Part shown: positions 7,065-14,773 of the stretch, piece after piece
Position numbering within the stretch: position 1 is the first letter of the stretch
Layout of the letters: each line of letters starts with the position of its first letter
Source of the DNA: Muribaculaceae bacterium
GTDB lineage: Bacteria > Bacteroidota > Bacteroidia > Bacteroidales > Muribaculaceae
Assembly: GCA_009775375.1 (NCBI GenBank)
Contig: VSPO01000087.1
Location: 1 to 14,773 of the forward strand
DNA length: 14,773 nt
Direction of reading: 5' to 3'
The notes under the pieces: model-generated
What the model was told of the DNA's origin: nothing
The model's input: only the letters and a program-made list of their open reading frames with translations
Databases searched by the model: none
Translations under genes and position numbers: made by a program

Positions 7065-7934
7065 TTATTTATGAAGTTTAAATCCATAAGGCTTTCCGCT
7101 ATCCCCAATGACGAGGGCAAGATAGAAGCCTTCCGGAAATTTGTCAAGGTTTATGATGGCGGTGTCCGTATTGCGGAACGTTCGCACGTCGACTGTTGCC
7201 CCTTGCATGTTGAATATTCTTGTCATAGAGACATTCTCAGGAAGCCTGATCTGATAATGGCCTCCTCCAATGGCAGTTATGACAGGAATTGAGGGCGAAA
7301 GCTTTTCTTGAAGCAGCAGCTCTCTTTGCTTGGCCTCAAGCGTGTTCCGAGCCACGAAGTTGTCGTGGAATGAGAAAGGCTCATCCTCGTCTTTATTTTC
7401 AGCTTTAGTTTTTGAAGCTGTGTCAATATTTCCCTCTTGACGCAAATCGAATTCCGAGGCATTCTTTCTCATCGCCGATGACTTGCCGGATGTAAGCAGG
7501 CTTGCCACGTATCCCCGATAATCATTCCAGGAAGAAATAGCCTCATGGGGAACGCGGCTGTCATAACGGATAAGCTCTATGTCTCTTGCCAATCCTTTCA
7601 AGTCGGAAAGCATTGCTGGTTCGATATGATTGGGATTGAAATTGTCGTCGAGATTATAACCGAGAATAGGAAAGGCTTTGTTGTCGGCTGCAATTATGAC
7701 GAATCCCTTTCCCGGAAGATTGTAGACGTAGAAAGGCGAGAAAAGCCGGTCGGTTGTCAGCTGCCGGCCATTGTAGACAAGTTTCGGCTTGGCCGTCACT
7801 TCAGAATGGGCTGCATTGAAGAAAGTCCATGCAAGATGCGACGCCTCCTTTTGGCCTACGGATTCCGCAAGCGCAAAAGATGGCGTCGCTACAATCGACA
7901 CAAGTGTCATCAATATTTTAAGACTTCGGATCAT
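7065..7934 (-). CDS. Secreted Spi-domain protein lacking a C10 peptidase domain
   Basis: From the ATG at 7934 this is 289 residues, beginning with a clear signal peptide (MIRSLKILMT ... FALA). An earlier ATG at 7973 would put 13 extra residues before it and is less likely. The next 110 residues resemble the Spi / streptopain prodomain family: FYVYNLPGKGFVIIAADNKA followed by ILGY and an N-F-N-P segment. In C10 cysteine peptidases this region is an inhibitory propeptide preceding the catalytic domain. Here no catalytic domain follows, only a charged low-complexity linker. The last 70 residues (FNMQGATV ... FPEGFYLALV ... GFKLHK) look like a type A sorting domain of the type IX secretion system, though weakly. 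It may be a stand-alone inhibitor or a cell-surface protein. It lies 57 bases downstream of the MFS gene. Confidence 0.68.
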   Translation of the reverse strand: MIRSLKILMTLVSIVATPSFALAESVGQKEASHLAWTFFNAAHSEVTAKPKLVYNGRQLTTDRLFSPFYVYNLPGKGFVIIAADNKAFPILGYNLDDNFNPNHIEPAMLSDLKGLARDIELIRYDSRVPHEAISSWNDYRGYVASLLTSGKSSAMRKNASEFDLRQEGNIDTASKTKAENKDEDEPFSFHDNFVARNTLEAKQRELLLQEKLSPSIPVITAIGGGHYQIRLPENVSMTRIFNMQGATVDVRTFRNTDTAIINLDKFPEGFYLALVIGDSGKPYGFKLHK

Positions 7935-7991
7935 GTCAATATAACGTATGAAAAGCCGAAGTGATTGTATCAAGAGCTCGATACCGATGTA

Positions 7992-9476
7992 TCAGGCGTC
8001 GAAAGCTTCCATTTCGGCTTCCTGAGCCTTTTCGTTGGTGATGTTGGGCAGTTCGAGTCCGTAATGCTTCTTGGCGTCAAGGGCCTTAAGGGCGATTCCA
8101 AGAATCAAGGCCAGGCCGCCAAGCGAAGCGAAGACAAGCATCGGAACGGTATAGTTGTATTCCAACGGGTTCTCCACTCCTTTATTGGTAGCCCCGAGAA
8201 CGGCGCCTATTATCATAGGGAATGCGTAAAGTCCGATATTCTGAATCCAGAAAATCACGGCGTAGGCAGATCCAAGAAGGCGATTGTCCACGAGTTTTGG
8301 GACGGAGGGCCAAAGCGAGGCAGGCACGAGAGAGAAGCTGATGCCAAGCAATACGATAGCAGAATAAGCCACGAGCGCAGATTGTGTTGCCGGTAATACG
8401 AAAGCAAATGTCAGGTGGCATATTATCATCAGGATAGCTCCCCATATAAGCATTGTGGCTCCCTTGCCCTTGCGGTCGAGGAAGTTGCCGAGGATAGGAG
8501 TGATTACAGCTGCCCCAAGCGGGAAAACAAAGAACACTCTTCCGGCAGCCTCGGCAGAGATGCCAAGATTGCATTGCAGCATGTTGTTGGCATATTTCTG
8601 GAACGGGAATATGGCTGAATAATATAGCACGCATAGAAGTGCTACAAGCCAAAAGACTTTCGAGGAAAAGATAAATTTCAGATCAGACACCTTGAAAGGA
8701 TCGTCTTTCACTTCTCCGTTTGTTCCCATCTCTTTTTCAAGGGTGCGGTCCATGAAGGCGTAGACGATAAATCCGATTAATCCTATAATCAAGAGAAGCA
8801 CTGAGAAAGCCACGGGGCGCGACACGCTTATATTGTCGCGGAAAGCAGCAATGGCAGGGGAGCCGAGGAACACGACGGCCACTCCCAATCTCGCGATCGC
8901 CATCTCGATGCCCATGGCCAGAGCCATCTCCTTCCCTTCAAACCATTTTACGATGCCACGGCTTACGGTTATGCCTGCCATCTCACATCCACATCCAAAT
9001 ATCATGAAACCTATTGCGGACAGTTTTGCAGAGGCTGGCATTCCTTTATAAAAAGGAGTGACGTTCCACCATGCGTCGGGAAGATTGACGAAATTGTCCA
9101 TGAAATGCTCCATTGAGCTTCCGACAAACCAATCGGTCAGCGCATAATAGTTGATGGAGCTTCCGACCACCATTACCGCTCCGGAAAGGATTGCCGTGAA
9201 ACGCACTCCCATCTTGTCGAGAATGATGCCGGCGAAAATAAGGAAGAATACGAAGACATTCAAGAAGGTTTCAGAGCCAGCGAACCTTCCATAGGCTTGC
9301 GGCTCCCATCCTTTGGTGCTTTGCAGGTATTCCTGAAGTGGCGAAAGCACGTCAACAAAAATGTAGGCGAAAAACATTGCCGAAGCGAGAAGTACGAGAG
9401 CGGTCCAGCGTGCCCAGGCCTTGTCGCGCAACAGTTGTTGCGGCATTTGAATTGAATTTGAATTTAAAGATGCCAT
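7992..9476 (-). CDS. MFS transporter, MFSD1-like
   Basis: A 494-residue major facilitator superfamily protein with about 12 membrane helices. Motif A-like loops are visible in both halves: AGIILDKMGVRFT (82-94) and LGNFLDRKGKGATM (329-342). The C-terminal half contains YYSAIFPFQKYANN (285-298) and SLWPSVPKLVDNRLLGSAYA (387-406) followed by IQNIGLYAFP (411-420). These resemble the corresponding region of eukaryotic MFSD1, reported to be a lysosomal dipeptide transporter. A peptide or amino-acid-derived substrate is therefore plausible, but that is inference. Between helices 3 and 4 there is an unusually long periplasmic loop (about 112-150). It is the first gene of a three-gene minus-strand operon with the Spi-domain protein and a small membrane protein. 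A candidate promoter lies at 9546-9580. Confidence 0.84.
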   Translation of the reverse strand: MASLNSNSIQMPQQLLRDKAWARWTALVLLASAMFFAYIFVDVLSPLQEYLQSTKGWEPQAYGRFAGSETFLNVFVFFLIFAGIILDKMGVRFTAILSGAVMVVGSSINYYALTDWFVGSSMEHFMDNFVNLPDAWWNVTPFYKGMPASAKLSAIGFMIFGCGCEMAGITVSRGIVKWFEGKEMALAMGIEMAIARLGVAVVFLGSPAIAAFRDNISVSRPVAFSVLLLIIGLIGFIVYAFMDRTLEKEMGTNGEVKDDPFKVSDLKFIFSSKVFWLVALLCVLYYSAIFPFQKYANNMLQCNLGISAEAAGRVFFVFPLGAAVITPILGNFLDRKGKGATMLIWGAILMIICHLTFAFVLPATQSALVAYSAIVLLGISFSLVPASLWPSVPKLVDNRLLGSAYAVIFWIQNIGLYAFPMIIGAVLGATNKGVENPLEYNYTVPMLVFASLGGLALILGIALKALDAKKHYGLELPNITNEKAQEAEMEAFDA

Positions 9477-9545
9477 ATTATGTGATTAGTTCAAGTTTGC
9501 TTGCGAGAGGATGATGCTACTCAGAAGGGGAAGAGGAAACGATTG

Positions 9546-9580
9546 CAAATTTACCTATTTTTAGGGAAATAATATGCAAA
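9546..9580 (-). promoter_or_regulatory. Candidate promoter of the MFS operon
   Basis: On the minus strand TAAATTTG (9553-9546) matches the Bacteroidetes -7 box. The nearest TTTG upstream (9580-9577) is 23 bases away, slightly more than the usual 19-21. Transcription would begin near 9540, leaving a leader of about 60 bases. Confidence 0.4.
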
Positions 9581-9624
9581 AAGATGAAATAATTTATAGC
9601 AGAGTTGCTATAATAAGATGAAAT
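9581..9624. repeat. Inverted repeat flanked by 10-bp direct repeats
   Basis: AAGATGAAAT occurs at 9581-9590 and again at 9615-9624. Between them TTATAGCA (9594-9601) and TGCTATAA (9606-9613) form a perfect 8-bp inverted repeat with a 4-base spacer. The arrangement lies just upstream of the -33 element of the MFS promoter, where a regulator could bind. Confidence 0.5.
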
Positions 9625-9733
9625 CGCAAGTTGGCTTTCTCTCATTTGGCAATGAAGTTTTCAGTTTGTGGGATGGCTGATGGGATGATGCTGAAAATAT
9701 TCATGAATAATTTGTTAAAAAATCGATTGCATG

Positions 9734-9765
9734 TTGGGAAGTTGGCAAAAAAAACGTTAAATTTG
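9734..9765 (+). promoter_or_regulatory. Promoter of the TonB receptor operon
   Basis: TTG at 9734-9736 is followed after 21 bases by TAAATTTG at 9758-9765, a full Bacteroidetes -33/-7 match. Transcription would begin near 9772. The perfect 12-bp palindrome TTGCATATGCAA (9763-9774) covers the end of the -7 box and the likely start point, a typical place for a repressor operator. Confidence 0.55.
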
Positions 9766-9912
9766 CATATGCAATTCTTCGGTTGCGGTTATTCGCGTCT
9801 GATTCATCTGTCAAATTGCCACTATATTGGAATTTTATAGCGACAATCATGGATGAAATATAAAAGTATATTAATCAACTAAATAAATTTTAACTAACTA
9901 AACAACCTACTT

Positions 9913-12645
9913 ATGAAGAGACTAATTCTCTTGGCTGTGGCATTAGTGAGTATAGTGTCGTGGGCATTTGCCCAAGGAGGCACTGTCACGTGTCGCGGAA
10001 CAGTGATTGATGAACTTGGCGAGCCTCTGATTGGCGCCACGGTTCAGGCAGTGGGAACTACGGCCGCGGTTCCGACCGATGTAGACGGATGCTTCGTCTT
10101 GAAAGCTCCCTCAAAGGCCAAAGAGTTGAAAATCACGTATGTCGGATATTTGCCGTTGACAGTCAAGATTTCGAAGGATATCGGCACTGTCAAGATGAAG
10201 GCAGACAGCCAGATGCTTCAGGACGTGGTCGTCACACAATCCAAGGCTCGCACACGCGAAACCCCGATTGCGATGTCGGAAATCACGGCAGGTGAGATTG
10301 AGGCAAAATTGGGGAACAAGGAATTTCCTGAGGTGCTCAAGAACACGCCAGGAGTATGGGCTACTCCCGAGGGCGGCGGCTATGGCGACGCCAAAATCAA
10401 TATGCGTGGTTTTAAGGCCCCGAACGTTGCCGTTCTTATAAATGGTATTCCGATGAATGATATGGAATGGGGCGGTATCTACTGGTCGAATTTCGCGGGG
10501 CTTTCCGGAGTGACTTCCAGCATGCAGACTCAACGCGGACTTGGCGCTGCGATTATCTCTGCCCCATCTATTGGCGGAACTATCAATATCACGACTCGTG
10601 GACTTGACGCGAAGAAGGGTGGTTCATTCTGGTATGGCATGGGCAACGACGCTCTGAACGATGTCGGATTCAGTGTCTCCACGGGCCTTATGAAAAATGG
10701 CTGGGCAATCAGCGTGCTCGGTAGCCACCGCTGGGGCGACGGATATATCCAGGGCACGGAATTTAGTGCATGGAACTATTTCGTCAATATCTCCAAAAAA
10801 CTCGGCGATAGCCATCAGCTCTCATTGACGGCTTTCGGTGCGCCTCAATGGCACAACCAAAGAAACGTAGTGTATGGAACTCTGAGCATCGACAACTGGC
10901 AGAAGGCCAAACAGTACATGAACGGAGAAAGCCAATACCGCTACAATCCCGGATATGGCTTTGACAACGAAGGCCGTCAACGCACAGCCTATCGCAATCA
11001 ATATCATAAGCCTATTATCTCTCTCAACCATATTTGGCAGATTAATGAGCTTTCCTCGTTGTCGACAGCACTCTATCTTTCGCTTTCCTCCGGTGGCGGA
11101 TATTCAGGCCAGGGTCGCACGTCGGATTATCGCAATAAATGGCGCCCTGCATACAACGGGGCTATCACAACTGATTTTCGTCGTCCCGACGGCACATTCG
11201 ATTTCGGAGCTATCCAGGATATGAATGCAGCTTCCACCACCGGCTCAAACATGGTCATGTCGCAAAGCGTCAACAGCCATGAATGGTACGGTCTTGTTTC
11301 TACCTACAAACGTCAATTGATTCCAAACAAGTTCTCGGTTACTGGTGGTATCGATGTGCGCTACTATGTAGGCCATCATAAGAATGAGATAATCGACCTT
11401 TATTCAGGTGAATATTATATGGATGATACTGATAGGGTTAATGTGAAGGCTGTTAACAACGCTGCTGCAAAAGATCCTAACTGGAAATATCAGAAGTTGG
11501 GAATAGGGGATGTCGTTTATCGAAATTATGACGGACATACCCATCAGGAAGGTATCTACGGACAAGGTGAATACAAAATTCTCGACGGAGCAGTCACAAC
11601 ATTCCTTGCCGGGTCGCTGAACGTCACCGGTTATAAGAAGATCGACCGTTTCTATTATGACAAAGAGCACGGCACGACTCCTTGGGAGACTTTCCTTGGA
11701 GGAACTGTAAAGGGTGGCGCCAACTGGAACATCGACCGCAACAACAATATTTTCATCAACGGCGGTTACATCTCAAAAGCTCCTTTCTTCTCATATGGCG
11801 TGTTCTTGAAGGCAGACCAAAGCAATGCCGTCAATCCCAACGCCAGAAATGAGAAAATCGGAAGTGTTGAGCTTGGCTATGGCTATCATTCTCCCAAATT
11901 CTCGATGACTGCTAATGGCTATTTCACGAAATGGATGGATCGCAGCGACCGCGAGACAGTTAAGCGTGGAGAGATTAAAACTGGCCCTGATGCCGGAAGC
12001 TATTTCTCTCTTAGCCTTGAGAACGTTTCGGCTCAGCACATAGGCTTTGAGCTTGATTTTGCTTACAAGCCCACACGTTGGCTTGAGATCCAGGGTATGT
12101 TCTCTTGGGGCGACTGGAAATGGACAAATAATCCGAAGGGCTACTACTATAACGAGCAGGGTCAGCCTCTGAAGAATATCAACAACGGCGAGGTGGCTTC
12201 AGGAGTGCTTGCGGAAGATCATGCGTGGGGAGTCATCAATCAGAAGAATCACAAAGTTTGTGGCTCCGCTCAGACCACCGGTGGTCTCGGCCTGACATTC
12301 CGTCCGTTCAAGGGCTTCCGTATTGGAGCTGACTGGACTTTCAGCGCACGCAACTATGCCGACTACTATCTCGACGCTTCAAGCCTTGAGGTCAACAAGT
12401 CGCTCACGCTTTCTGATCCTTGGGAAATACCCTGGGGCAATGAGCTCGACCTGTCGTGCAGCTACAAGTTTAAGATGGCCGGTCTTGACGCCACCATCTA
12501 CGGCAACGTCTACAACCTATTCAACTACTACTACGTCAAAGACGCTCAGTGCCCATATGATGTGAAGGGAACGTGGAGCAATGCCACATATGCCATTTAC
12601 TCCTTCGGACGCACCTTCTCGTTGAGACTTAAAGTGAATTTCTAA
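9913..12645 (+). CDS. TonB-dependent outer-membrane receptor with carboxypeptidase-regulatory-like domain
   Basis: A 910-residue outer-membrane importer. A signal peptide ends near residue 20 (SWAFA). Residues 24-100 form a CarboxypepD_reg-like beta-sandwich (GTVIDELGEPLIGATVQAVG, then ITYVGY). A TonB-box-like DVVVTQSK follows at 104-111. The plug domain covers about 118-230 (EVLKNTPGV, INMRGF, VLINGIPMND, IGGTINITTRG). The rest is the beta-barrel, ending in a C-terminal Phe as outer-membrane proteins do. It is about 100 residues shorter than typical SusC proteins, and the next gene is not a SusD, so it is a non-SusC receptor. The ligand is unknown. It is 20 bases upstream of the lipoprotein gene and surely co-transcribed with it. 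Confidence 0.93.
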   Translation: MKRLILLAVALVSIVSWAFAQGGTVTCRGTVIDELGEPLIGATVQAVGTTAAVPTDVDGCFVLKAPSKAKELKITYVGYLPLTVKISKDIGTVKMKADSQMLQDVVVTQSKARTRETPIAMSEITAGEIEAKLGNKEFPEVLKNTPGVWATPEGGGYGDAKINMRGFKAPNVAVLINGIPMNDMEWGGIYWSNFAGLSGVTSSMQTQRGLGAAIISAPSIGGTINITTRGLDAKKGGSFWYGMGNDALNDVGFSVSTGLMKNGWAISVLGSHRWGDGYIQGTEFSAWNYFVNISKKLGDSHQLSLTAFGAPQWHNQRNVVYGTLSIDNWQKAKQYMNGESQYRYNPGYGFDNEGRQRTAYRNQYHKPIISLNHIWQINELSSLSTALYLSLSSGGGYSGQGRTSDYRNKWRPAYNGAITTDFRRPDGTFDFGAIQDMNAASTTGSNMVMSQSVNSHEWYGLVSTYKRQLIPNKFSVTGGIDVRYYVGHHKNEIIDLYSGEYYMDDTDRVNVKAVNNAAAKDPNWKYQKLGIGDVVYRNYDGHTHQEGIYGQGEYKILDGAVTTFLAGSLNVTGYKKIDRFYYDKEHGTTPWETFLGGTVKGGANWNIDRNNNIFINGGYISKAPFFSYGVFLKADQSNAVNPNARNEKIGSVELGYGYHSPKFSMTANGYFTKWMDRSDRETVKRGEIKTGPDAGSYFSLSLENVSAQHIGFELDFAYKPTRWLEIQGMFSWGDWKWTNNPKGYYYNEQGQPLKNINNGEVASGVLAEDHAWGVINQKNHKVCGSAQTTGGLGLTFRPFKGFRIGADWTFSARNYADYYLDASSLEVNKSLTLSDPWEIPWGNELDLSCSYKFKMAGLDATIYGNVYNLFNYYYVKDAQCPYDVKGTWSNATYAIYSFGRTFSLRLKVNF

Positions 12646-12665
12646 TTTATCCAAGAAACCAACAT

Positions 12666-14666
12666 ATGAAAAATATAAGTATCAAACCGATTGCGTTCCT
12701 TGCCTGCGCCACACTGCTGACTGCGTGTGACGAGAACGCATGGAACGACCATCTCGATGGTTTCGAGGAGCCGCCGGTATATTCCAAGACTGAGACTGTG
12801 GAGTATACGCTGACCTCCGAAGACTATCAGACAATCGCCAAGAACTCCACCAATAAATCGTTGGCTGAAGAGGCCGGGGAATCCGAAGCATTAGCTGCGA
12901 TTGGCACCAACGGCTATTTCTCCACAGCCGAGCAGGCGCGCAAGTATCTCCCTGCATTCATAGGTGATTCTTCATTCAAGTATTTCGCCTTAAATGATGG
13001 CTCTTCGGTCAAGGTGACATACAATCTCGTGACCAATCAGCCGGCTGAGGTTCTCGCTATCAATTCCGGCGTTAAGCAATATAAGGTCTCTGAGGAGAAT
13101 TATCAGGAGGTGTGGGGCAGTACGGAGGATTTCATCCCTTCTTTCGCCCCCGTCGCTCCTGCCTCGGCAAGTCTGCCCACAATCCTTAAGGCGGCTTATC
13201 CTGATGCCGAGAGCGGACAGTATGCAGTGGCTGAATATATGGAATCGGAGCAGAATCCGGTCTTCGGTGGTGGTTCCGACACTCCCCAGACGTATCTCGA
13301 ACTCAGCTTTAAGGAAGGTCAGGGTGATTTTACAATAGAAAATACCCTTCTTCCTGAAGGTCTCTCCTACGTATGGAGCCAAGATTCGAAATATGGCATG
13401 AAGGCATCTGCTTATGCCGGTGGTAAGAACTACGATGCTGAAAGCTGGCTCATATCTCCGGAGCTTGCTATTTCAAAGAATGCCAATGCTGTCCTTACGT
13501 TCACTCAGGCCGTGAACTTCTTCTCCAACATTAATGTGGCGAAAGAGGAGGCGACTGTCAATGTGCGTGAGAAAGGTGGAAAATGGGTGGCGCTGACAAT
13601 CCCCAACTATCCTTCCAAGCTGAGCTGGAGTTTTGAGGAATCAGGAGATATCGATCTTTCTGCTTATAATGGAAAGACGATACAGATAGGATTCTGCTAT
13701 AAGAGTACGGCTGCCAAATCCGGCACATGGGAGATTGACGCAGTGAAGCTTGCCGATGGTGGCAAAGAGGGGAAATCTACAAGAGCTGCAGCCGTGGAAG
13801 TGCCCACAGTCAAGAAATTTGCAATCTACAAATATGACGGAAGCAAATGGGCTGTGCCGGGTTCTACCTATGTGCTCCAGCCATCCGACTATGAGGCAAT
13901 GGGTCAGTCTTATGGCAATCTTAGCGGCGACCTTCCCGAGCAGATGCTTCCCGAATATGCCGCCCAGAAGCTGCCATATGCATCGGAAGATGCCTCAATA
14001 TTCGTAGCTTACAAATACTATGATGCGGATAAGAAGACTTCCTACAAGGCAAAGGAGCTGACCAAGACAGAAGGGAAATGGGTGATCAACACCGGCGCGA
14101 CTGTCGACCAGTTCACCCGCATGAAGGGAGAATGGAAATTCAATCCCTCCGTAGTGATGACGCTTCCCTATTCCCGCAACACCGAGCCTACCTATGGCTA
14201 TTTCATGGCAGTAAAGGATTGGGTCTACACAAACATAACCAAGAAGCTATATCCTGATGCTGAGCCTGATGCAGCCAATAAGATCGGATATCCATTCATC
14301 GATTATCGCGACAACGCTGAATTCTATTCCGGAGCTTCGGCATACTATGGCAATGTTGACATTCGTGCTACCACAGCAAAGAATAACATGCCGGAAGGCT
14401 ATACGGGTTATGACGGTCTTAGCGACGACGAGATTACAGAGCTTATAAAGAAGCGTTTTGCCACCGAGACGTTCCCCGGGGCTCTTTCAATCATGCATCC
14501 GGACGCAGAACCTGTAGCCGGCATGGAAGTGACTTACACGTATACTTTCACTGCCTATACATCTTCAGGCACGCTTGAATCAACAGCTGTCTACAGAGTG
14601 AAAGCAAAAGGAGAATTTGAGTTCGTCAACTGCACATGGTGGGAGAGTGGACAACCCGCCAACTGA
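12666..14666 (+). CDS. Surface lipoprotein with choice-of-anchor-J-like domain and internal repeats
   Basis: A 666-residue lipoprotein. The signal peptide ends in the lipobox LTAC with Cys21 lipidated, and Asp-Glu follow directly, consistent with export to the cell surface in Bacteroidetes. Residues about 205-365 look like a choice-of-anchor J / cleaved-adhesin jelly roll (YLELSF ... AESWLISPEL ... ANAVLTFTQAV ... GTWEIDAVKL). On both sides are short repeated modules of the form Y-x-V/L-x(3)-D/N-Y, then L-P, seen near residues 46-120, 139-195 and 401-465. The segment Y/H-P-D-A-E occurs at 178-182, 529-533 and 611-615. It has no SusD features. Its gene follows the TonB receptor, so it is probably the receptor's surface partner and binds the ligand (inference). 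It is intact. Confidence 0.8.
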   Translation: MKNISIKPIAFLACATLLTACDENAWNDHLDGFEEPPVYSKTETVEYTLTSEDYQTIAKNSTNKSLAEEAGESEALAAIGTNGYFSTAEQARKYLPAFIGDSSFKYFALNDGSSVKVTYNLVTNQPAEVLAINSGVKQYKVSEENYQEVWGSTEDFIPSFAPVAPASASLPTILKAAYPDAESGQYAVAEYMESEQNPVFGGGSDTPQTYLELSFKEGQGDFTIENTLLPEGLSYVWSQDSKYGMKASAYAGGKNYDAESWLISPELAISKNANAVLTFTQAVNFFSNINVAKEEATVNVREKGGKWVALTIPNYPSKLSWSFEESGDIDLSAYNGKTIQIGFCYKSTAAKSGTWEIDAVKLADGGKEGKSTRAAAVEVPTVKKFAIYKYDGSKWAVPGSTYVLQPSDYEAMGQSYGNLSGDLPEQMLPEYAAQKLPYASEDASIFVAYKYYDADKKTSYKAKELTKTEGKWVINTGATVDQFTRMKGEWKFNPSVVMTLPYSRNTEPTYGYFMAVKDWVYTNITKKLYPDAEPDAANKIGYPFIDYRDNAEFYSGASAYYGNVDIRATTAKNNMPEGYTGYDGLSDDEITELIKKRFATETFPGALSIMHPDAEPVAGMEVTYTYTFTAYTSSGTLESTAVYRVKAKGEFEFVNCTWWESGQPAN

Positions 14667-14682
14667 TCAGGAGGCGCACCAT

Positions 14683-14727
14683 ATATAAAAAGGGATTCCG
14701 ATTCAAAAGTCAGACCGGTTTTTATAT
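14683..14727 (+). terminator. Possible terminator after the lipoprotein gene
   Basis: ATATAAAAA (14683-14691) pairs with TTTTTATAT (14719-14727), a 9-bp all-A/T stem around a 27-base loop, 17 bases after the stop codon. It lacks a G/C core, so it is a weak candidate and the operon may continue beyond the window. Confidence 0.3.
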
Positions 14728-14773
14728 TGTTGGGCGAGGCAAAAATTTAATGAAGCAGGAATCAAATGGGCGC

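Larger units (their letters stand above)
9477..9912. other. Divergent intergenic control region
   Basis: This 436-base stretch separates the minus-strand MFS operon from the plus-strand receptor operon. It holds a candidate promoter for each side, both with the -7 sequence TAAATTTGCA. Between them lie an inverted repeat flanked by direct repeats (9581-9624) and a palindrome over the receptor promoter (9763-9774). A leader of about 140 bases precedes the receptor ATG. The open frame at 9631-9840 has no family resemblance and crosses the receptor promoter, so I do not call a gene here. Confidence 0.6.

Noticed and set aside
7052..7147. Extended N-terminus of the small membrane protein
   Set aside because: It would overlap the end of the Spi gene, and the extra residues show no signal or membrane character.
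9631..9840. A 69-codon plus-strand open frame
   Set aside because: It spans the receptor promoter and operator-like palindrome and has no family match.
9913..12645. Calling the receptor SusC
   Set aside because: It is shorter than typical SusC proteins and its partner is not SusD, so the symbol would mislead.

Overview
The window looks like chromosomal DNA from a member of the Bacteroidales, most likely of the Muribaculaceae/Bacteroidaceae type. Five things point there. Four candidate promoters fit the Bacteroidetes form (TTG or TTTG near -33, TAnnTTTG near -7). Starts lack Shine-Dalgarno sequences and have A/T-rich leaders. There is a TonB-dependent receptor with an N-terminal carboxypeptidase-regulatory-like domain. 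The surface lipoprotein has acidic residues just after the lipidated cysteine. A secreted Spi-domain protein is also present. The family assignment is inferred from gene content only.

Layout: (1) 1-528 has no convincing gene. It holds a stem-loop-rich segment (276-330), a strong hairpin (410-440) and a 9-nt-period degenerate repeat (456-510). (2) 529-1410, minus: a secreted TraB/GumN-family protein. (3) 1605-3135, plus: two overlapping HU-family genes. The second joins an HU domain to a long acidic linker, one membrane helix and a periplasmic LysM-like domain. (4) 3268-3341: tRNA-Cys(GCA) with its own promoter and terminator. (5) 3403-6609, plus: a tight operon of a GT4 glycosyltransferase, a flippase-like integral membrane protein of the lysylphosphatidylglycerol-synthase TM family, and kdsB (CMP-Kdo synthetase), which suggests a role in envelope glycolipid or lipopolysaccharide synthesis. 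(6) A perfect 21-bp hairpin at 6631-6681 separates this operon from a convergent minus-strand operon (9476-6776): an MFS transporter resembling eukaryotic MFSD1, a Spi-domain secreted protein without a peptidase, and a small three-helix membrane protein. (7) After a 436-bp divergent control region comes a plus-strand pair: a TonB-dependent receptor and a large surface lipoprotein with a choice-of-anchor-J-like domain and internal repeats, in place of the usual SusC/SusD pair.

The most interesting candidate system is the HU / HU-TM-LysM pair. As drawn, it could physically connect the nucleoid to the cell wall across the inner membrane. Next are the non-SusD receptor/lipoprotein pair and the MFSD1-like transporter in an operon with a protease-inhibitor-like protein. 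No CRISPR array, insertion sequence, phage gene or rRNA was seen.
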